From the NCBI GenBank assembly GCA_945788485.1, contig CALZMB010000095.1, positions 1 through 8,480 of the forward strand: 8,480 nucleotides of DNA, read 5' to 3'. Both the position numbers and the translations under genes were made by a program. This document shows positions 6,960 to 8,480 of the stretch, piece by piece. Under the pieces are notes generated by a model that was given only the letters and a program-made list of their open reading frames with translations, did no database searches and had not been told where the DNA came from. This DNA is from an uncultured bacterium (GTDB lineage: Bacteria; Bacteroidota; Bacteroidia; Bacteroidales; Bacteroidaceae). Numbering within the stretch: position 1 is the stretch's first letter; each line of letters begins with the position of its first letter.

Positions 6960-7017
6960 AAAGCGGCGGCTTGCCCTTCCGGTAGTATCCGGGTTGTGGG
7001 CATAGCCGCCGCTTTGT
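6960..7017. terminator. Strong hairpin shared by convergent genes, probable bidirectional terminator
   Basis: Bases 6960-6971 pair with 7004-7015 (12 bp, AAAGCGGCGGCT type), then 6972-6976 with 6998-7002 after a one-base bulge, then CCGG 6979-6982 with CCGG 6989-6992, closing a 6-base loop. On the plus strand the stem runs into CTTTGTTT; on the minus strand into CTTTCAATATTCTT. It lies between the permease (plus) and the HU-related gene (minus), only two bases from the latter's stop codon, and so probably ends both transcripts. Confidence 0.75.
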
Positions 7018-7455
7018 TTATGCTACGTCGTTCTTAGGCGTCTCAGAGACCTTCATGCCGCTGAGGAGCGAGCGGTTGCGAGCGCCCGTTGCGCTATCCA
7101 CGGTGTAGGCGGGAGAGAAGTTCACCTTTGAGCCGGTGACGTTCTTCGACACAGAGAACTCGCTTGCCTCTACAGCGCCAGTGGAGCGTATCGCGATTTT
7201 GAACGTCCCGATGCCGTCGAGCTTCACGGCGTATGAGTCCTGGAGCTTGCTGGTCATCACCTCTACCAGCTCAGTGAGCACTGCCTTCACGTCAGAGCGT
7301 TTCATTGAGCAGTTGCGCTCTATGATCTGCGCGAGGTCATCAGTTGTTACGGTGCCGACATAGACGGTGCGTGCGAACCATTTGCCGTTTGCGGGATCCT
7401 GACGGCCGTCTGAGAATGTGCGCTCAAGTTTGCGGAGTTTGTAAAGCATTGCCAT
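7018..7455 (-). CDS. HU-related (histone-like) DNA-binding protein, Bacteroidetes type
   Basis: 145-residue protein of the HU-related family common in Bacteroidetes, longer than classic HU (about 90). Residues 1-30 form an N-terminal extension (LYKLRKLERTFSDGRQDPANGKWFARTV) that leads into the HU fold: VTTDDLAQIIERNCSMKRSDVKAVLTELVEVMTSKL (36-71, the paired helices) and VKLDGIGTFKIAIRS (77-91, equivalent to the LPGFGTF region of HU). The classic flexible arm with its RNP motif is missing; instead there is FSVSKNVTGSKVNFSPAYTV (100-119) and a C-terminal tail ending NDVA. It probably binds and bends DNA as a dimer in the nucleoid, but this is inferred from the family. The first ATG is preferred over the ATG two codons later because GAAAGGA sits 9 nt before it. 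It is transcribed from its own strong promoter and followed immediately by the shared terminator. Confidence 0.88.
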   Translation of the reverse strand: MAMLYKLRKLERTFSDGRQDPANGKWFARTVYVGTVTTDDLAQIIERNCSMKRSDVKAVLTELVEVMTSKLQDSYAVKLDGIGTFKIAIRSTGAVEASEFSVSKNVTGSKVNFSPAYTVDSATGARNRSLLSGMKVSETPKNDVA

Positions 7456-7464
7456 AGTTGTTGT

Positions 7465-7471
7465 TCCTTTC
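7465..7471 (-). promoter_or_regulatory. Shine-Dalgarno site of the HU-related gene
   Basis: Minus-strand GAAAGGA lies 9 nt before the first ATG and 15 nt before the second. It favours the first start. It is the only clear Shine-Dalgarno site in a window where most starts lack one, which suggests high expression of the HU-related protein. Confidence 0.6.
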
Positions 7472-7511
7472 TTTTTTTTAATGGTTAATAATGTTTTGTT
7501 TGTTGTCTCTT

Positions 7512-7523
7512 ACAATCGATTGT
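7512..7523. promoter_or_regulatory. 12-bp perfect palindrome in the HU-related gene leader
   Basis: ACAATCGATTGT is its own reverse complement. It lies about 10-20 nt downstream of the predicted transcription start of the HU-related gene, where a bound protein would block transcription. Chance occurrence cannot be excluded. Confidence 0.4.
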
Positions 7524-7538
7524 TTTTGTTTGACGATG

Positions 7539-7569
7539 CAAAGGTAGCAATTGGCGCAAGAGAATCAAA
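7539..7569 (-). promoter_or_regulatory. Promoter of the HU-related gene
   Basis: On the minus strand, TTTG (7569-7566), exactly 19 bp, then TACCTTTG (7546-7539) match the Bacteroides promoter consensus TTTG-N19-TAnnTTTG at every defined position. Transcription would start near 7533, giving a leader of about 78 nt with a 12-bp palindrome and a clear Shine-Dalgarno site. Confidence 0.85.
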
Positions 7570-7574
7570 ACATT

Positions 7575-7604
7575 ATATGGATAGACATATAGATAGGAAC
7601 GTTC
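7575..7604. repeat. Direct repeat and palindrome just upstream of the HU-related promoter
   Basis: ATATGGATAG (7575-7584) and ATATAGATAG (7587-7596) agree at 9 of 10 positions with a 12-bp period, followed directly by the 8-bp palindrome GAACGTTC (7597-7604). The block starts 5 bp upstream of the HU-related -33 element, the usual place for an activator site or UP-like A/T element. Confidence 0.4.
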
Positions 7605-7706
7605 TGAAGGTTGTTTCCCGTTGTCTTACAGTGTCATCAGAACTGTCTGCAATCCACTGACAACAAACACATTATGCACAATCTGGCATTTACAAACCAC
7701 GCAAGC

Positions 7707-7728
7707 AAAAAAGTTCTGTTGTTCAGAA
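7707..7728 (-). terminator. Weak candidate terminator of the racemase-like gene
   Basis: On the minus strand TTCTG-AACAA-CAGAA forms a 5-bp stem followed by a C and six Ts (7712-7707). The stem overlaps the stop codon at 7725-7723. The stem is short, so read-through toward the HU-related gene is possible. Confidence 0.3.
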
Positions 7729-8379
7729 TCCGAGATGTTTCTTCAGTCCGAGGATTCCGAGCAGGGGAGAGGAGAGCACCGGTTTTCCGGTGAGTTGCGC
7801 GAGCCGCTGTTCCATTCGTGCCATCGAGCCTTGCGCGAGCACGAAGAGGTCCACTTTGTCAGCTATTCTCTGCGCCGCTTCGGCTATCAGTCTGTCGTGT
7901 GTCTCGCTGTCTCCACTCTGTCCGGCGGCGAAAGCACCGTCGGCAAGTCCTTCAACGAGCGTGATGTCTTTGCCTGCCTCCCGTGCGCAGTTCTGCAGCA
8001 GCCGGCATGTCGGGTCGAGTGTTGTGGGCAGTGTTGAAATCACTCCTATGCGCTTTGCCTCATTGACGGCTTTCTCTGCCATGGGCTTGTCGATGCGGAA
8101 GACGGGTATTCGGCAGATGCCGTTGCCCATGTCCGCGATGTCGCCTACGCTTGAGCAGGTGTTGAAAATAATGTCTGCGCCAGAATCGGCGGCGGCGTTA
8201 TAATAGTCTAAGAGACGGCGGCGCACGGCGGGCGTGACGGCGTTGTGCGCTATGACTTCTTTTATGAGCGAGCTTTCGGCTATGTGTTCTACCTGCACTT
8301 CTGGGAAGTGCTCTCTGAAAAGGTCGGTCAGCGGGCCGACGAGTGCCATTGCTGTGTGTACGCAAACTACTTTCTTCAT
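7723..8379 (-). CDS. Asp/Glu racemase-superfamily protein with one catalytic cysteine
   Basis: 218-residue protein, close to the family length of 220-250. The aspartate/glutamate/hydantoin racemase superfamily has two similar alpha/beta domains, each giving one active-site cysteine to a cofactor-independent proton transfer. Visible here: N-terminal strand KKVVCVHTAMALV; first catalytic site DIIFNTCSSVGD with Cys75; RIPVFRIDKPMAEKAV at 90-105, a usual second-domain lead-in; RIGVISTLPTTLDP at 110-123, the Rossmann-like strand and phosphate or carboxylate loop; and VDLFVLAQGSMARM at 176-189, where racemases have their second cysteine but this protein has AQGS. The C-terminus (GKPVLSSPLLGILGL) matches the family's closing helix. 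Loss of one cysteine makes two-base racemisation unlikely; one-cysteine members of this superfamily can act as decarboxylases or isomerases. The substrate is unknown. Single gene, upstream of the HU-related gene on the same strand, with palindromes in front of its start. Confidence 0.82.
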   Translation of the reverse strand: MKKVVCVHTAMALVGPLTDLFREHFPEVQVEHIAESSLIKEVIAHNAVTPAVRRRLLDYYNAAADSGADIIFNTCSSVGDIADMGNGICRIPVFRIDKPMAEKAVNEAKRIGVISTLPTTLDPTCRLLQNCAREAGKDITLVEGLADGAFAAGQSGDSETHDRLIAEAAQRIADKVDLFVLAQGSMARMEQRLAQLTGKPVLSSPLLGILGLKKHLGF

Positions 8380-8480
8380 GTTCTTGTATTATTATATTAA
8401 TGTATATTACTTATTCAAGTTTCGCTGTTATCAACGAAGTTGATTATCAAGAATTGATAAGTGAAAAATATAAAATGTCA
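8380..8480. other. A/T-rich region upstream of the racemase-like gene, cut by window edge
   Basis: No match to the TAnnTTTG promoter consensus was found on the minus strand here, and no Shine-Dalgarno site precedes the racemase-like ATG. An ATG at 8475-8477 in an A-rich context could start a divergent plus-strand gene, but only two codons are visible, so I do not call it. Confidence 0.4.
8428..8460. promoter_or_regulatory. Two tandem overlapping palindromes, candidate operator
   Basis: ATCAAC-GAA-GTTGAT (8430-8444) and TTATCAA-GAA-TTGATAA (8444-8460) are each perfect inverted repeats around the same GAA centre. Together they read as two copies of a TTATCAA..GAA..TTGAT site spaced about 15 bp from centre to centre. 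They lie 49-81 bp upstream of the racemase-like start codon. Tandem similar palindromes at this distance suggest binding of a dimeric regulator; a hairpin in a transcript is the alternative. Confidence 0.5.

Noticed and set aside
6526..7003. Minus-strand open frames of 141 and 86 codons across the end of the permease gene and the following spacer
   Set aside because: One encodes a repetitive Asp/Gln/Ala-rich string opposite the permease membrane segments, and the other a partly hydrophobic string. Neither has a start signal or family resemblance, and both overlap a clear gene.
7512..7523. Palindrome ACAATCGATTGT considered as an attachment or integration site
   Set aside because: There is no integrase, tRNA gene or flanking duplication in the window. 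A leader operator fits the position better.
7611..8203. Plus-strand open frames of 137-138 codons opposite the racemase-like gene
   Set aside because: The Ser/Ala/Cys-rich composition is typical of a reverse-frame reading, and the minus-strand protein shows clear family motifs.

Overview
This window looks like core chromosome from a member of the Bacteroidales, most likely the Prevotella/Prevotellaceae group. I infer this from three things. The PolA, RbfA, polyprenyl synthase and HU-related proteins resemble the Bacteroidetes versions. The start codons sit in A/T-rich leaders with few Shine-Dalgarno sites. Promoters of the Bacteroides type (TTTG, 19-20 bp spacer, TAnnTTTG) lie at the right places. 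No species assignment is possible from the sequence alone.

Layout, left to right. Bases 1-128 hold an intrinsic terminator that serves the minus strand. Two minus-strand genes follow: a small lipoprotein of unknown function (129-548) and, upstream of it, a long-chain all-trans polyprenyl diphosphate synthase (628-1686), probably making the menaquinone side chain. A 298-bp A/T-rich divergent intergenic region then separates them from a plus-strand run: polA (1985-5023; DNA polymerase I with all three enzymatic domains apparently intact), rbfA (5204-5539; 30S ribosome maturation factor) and a LolC/LolE-type ABC permease (5575-6801; lipoprotein release from the inner membrane). rbfA and the permease are 35 bp apart and share a near-perfect promoter. 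A strong hairpin at 6960-7015 lies between the permease and a convergent minus-strand HU-related DNA-binding protein (7018-7455) and probably ends transcription from both sides. The HU-related gene has a textbook promoter at 7539-7569. Upstream of it, also on the minus strand, is an Asp/Glu racemase-superfamily protein (7723-8379) that keeps only one of the two usual catalytic cysteines. The right edge carries two tandem, overlapping palindromes that look like an operator.

These are mostly independent housekeeping functions: quinone side-chain synthesis, DNA repair and Okazaki-fragment processing, ribosome assembly, lipoprotein sorting and nucleoid organisation. I see no mobile element, CRISPR array, RNA gene, defence cassette or biosynthetic cluster, and no convincing undescribed multi-gene system. 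The points worth a second look are local: a 10-bp inverted repeat embedded in the polA linker, extra segments in PolA and the polyprenyl synthase, a G-quadruplex motif just after the polA stop codon, palindromic control elements near the HU-related and racemase genes, and the one-cysteine racemase.
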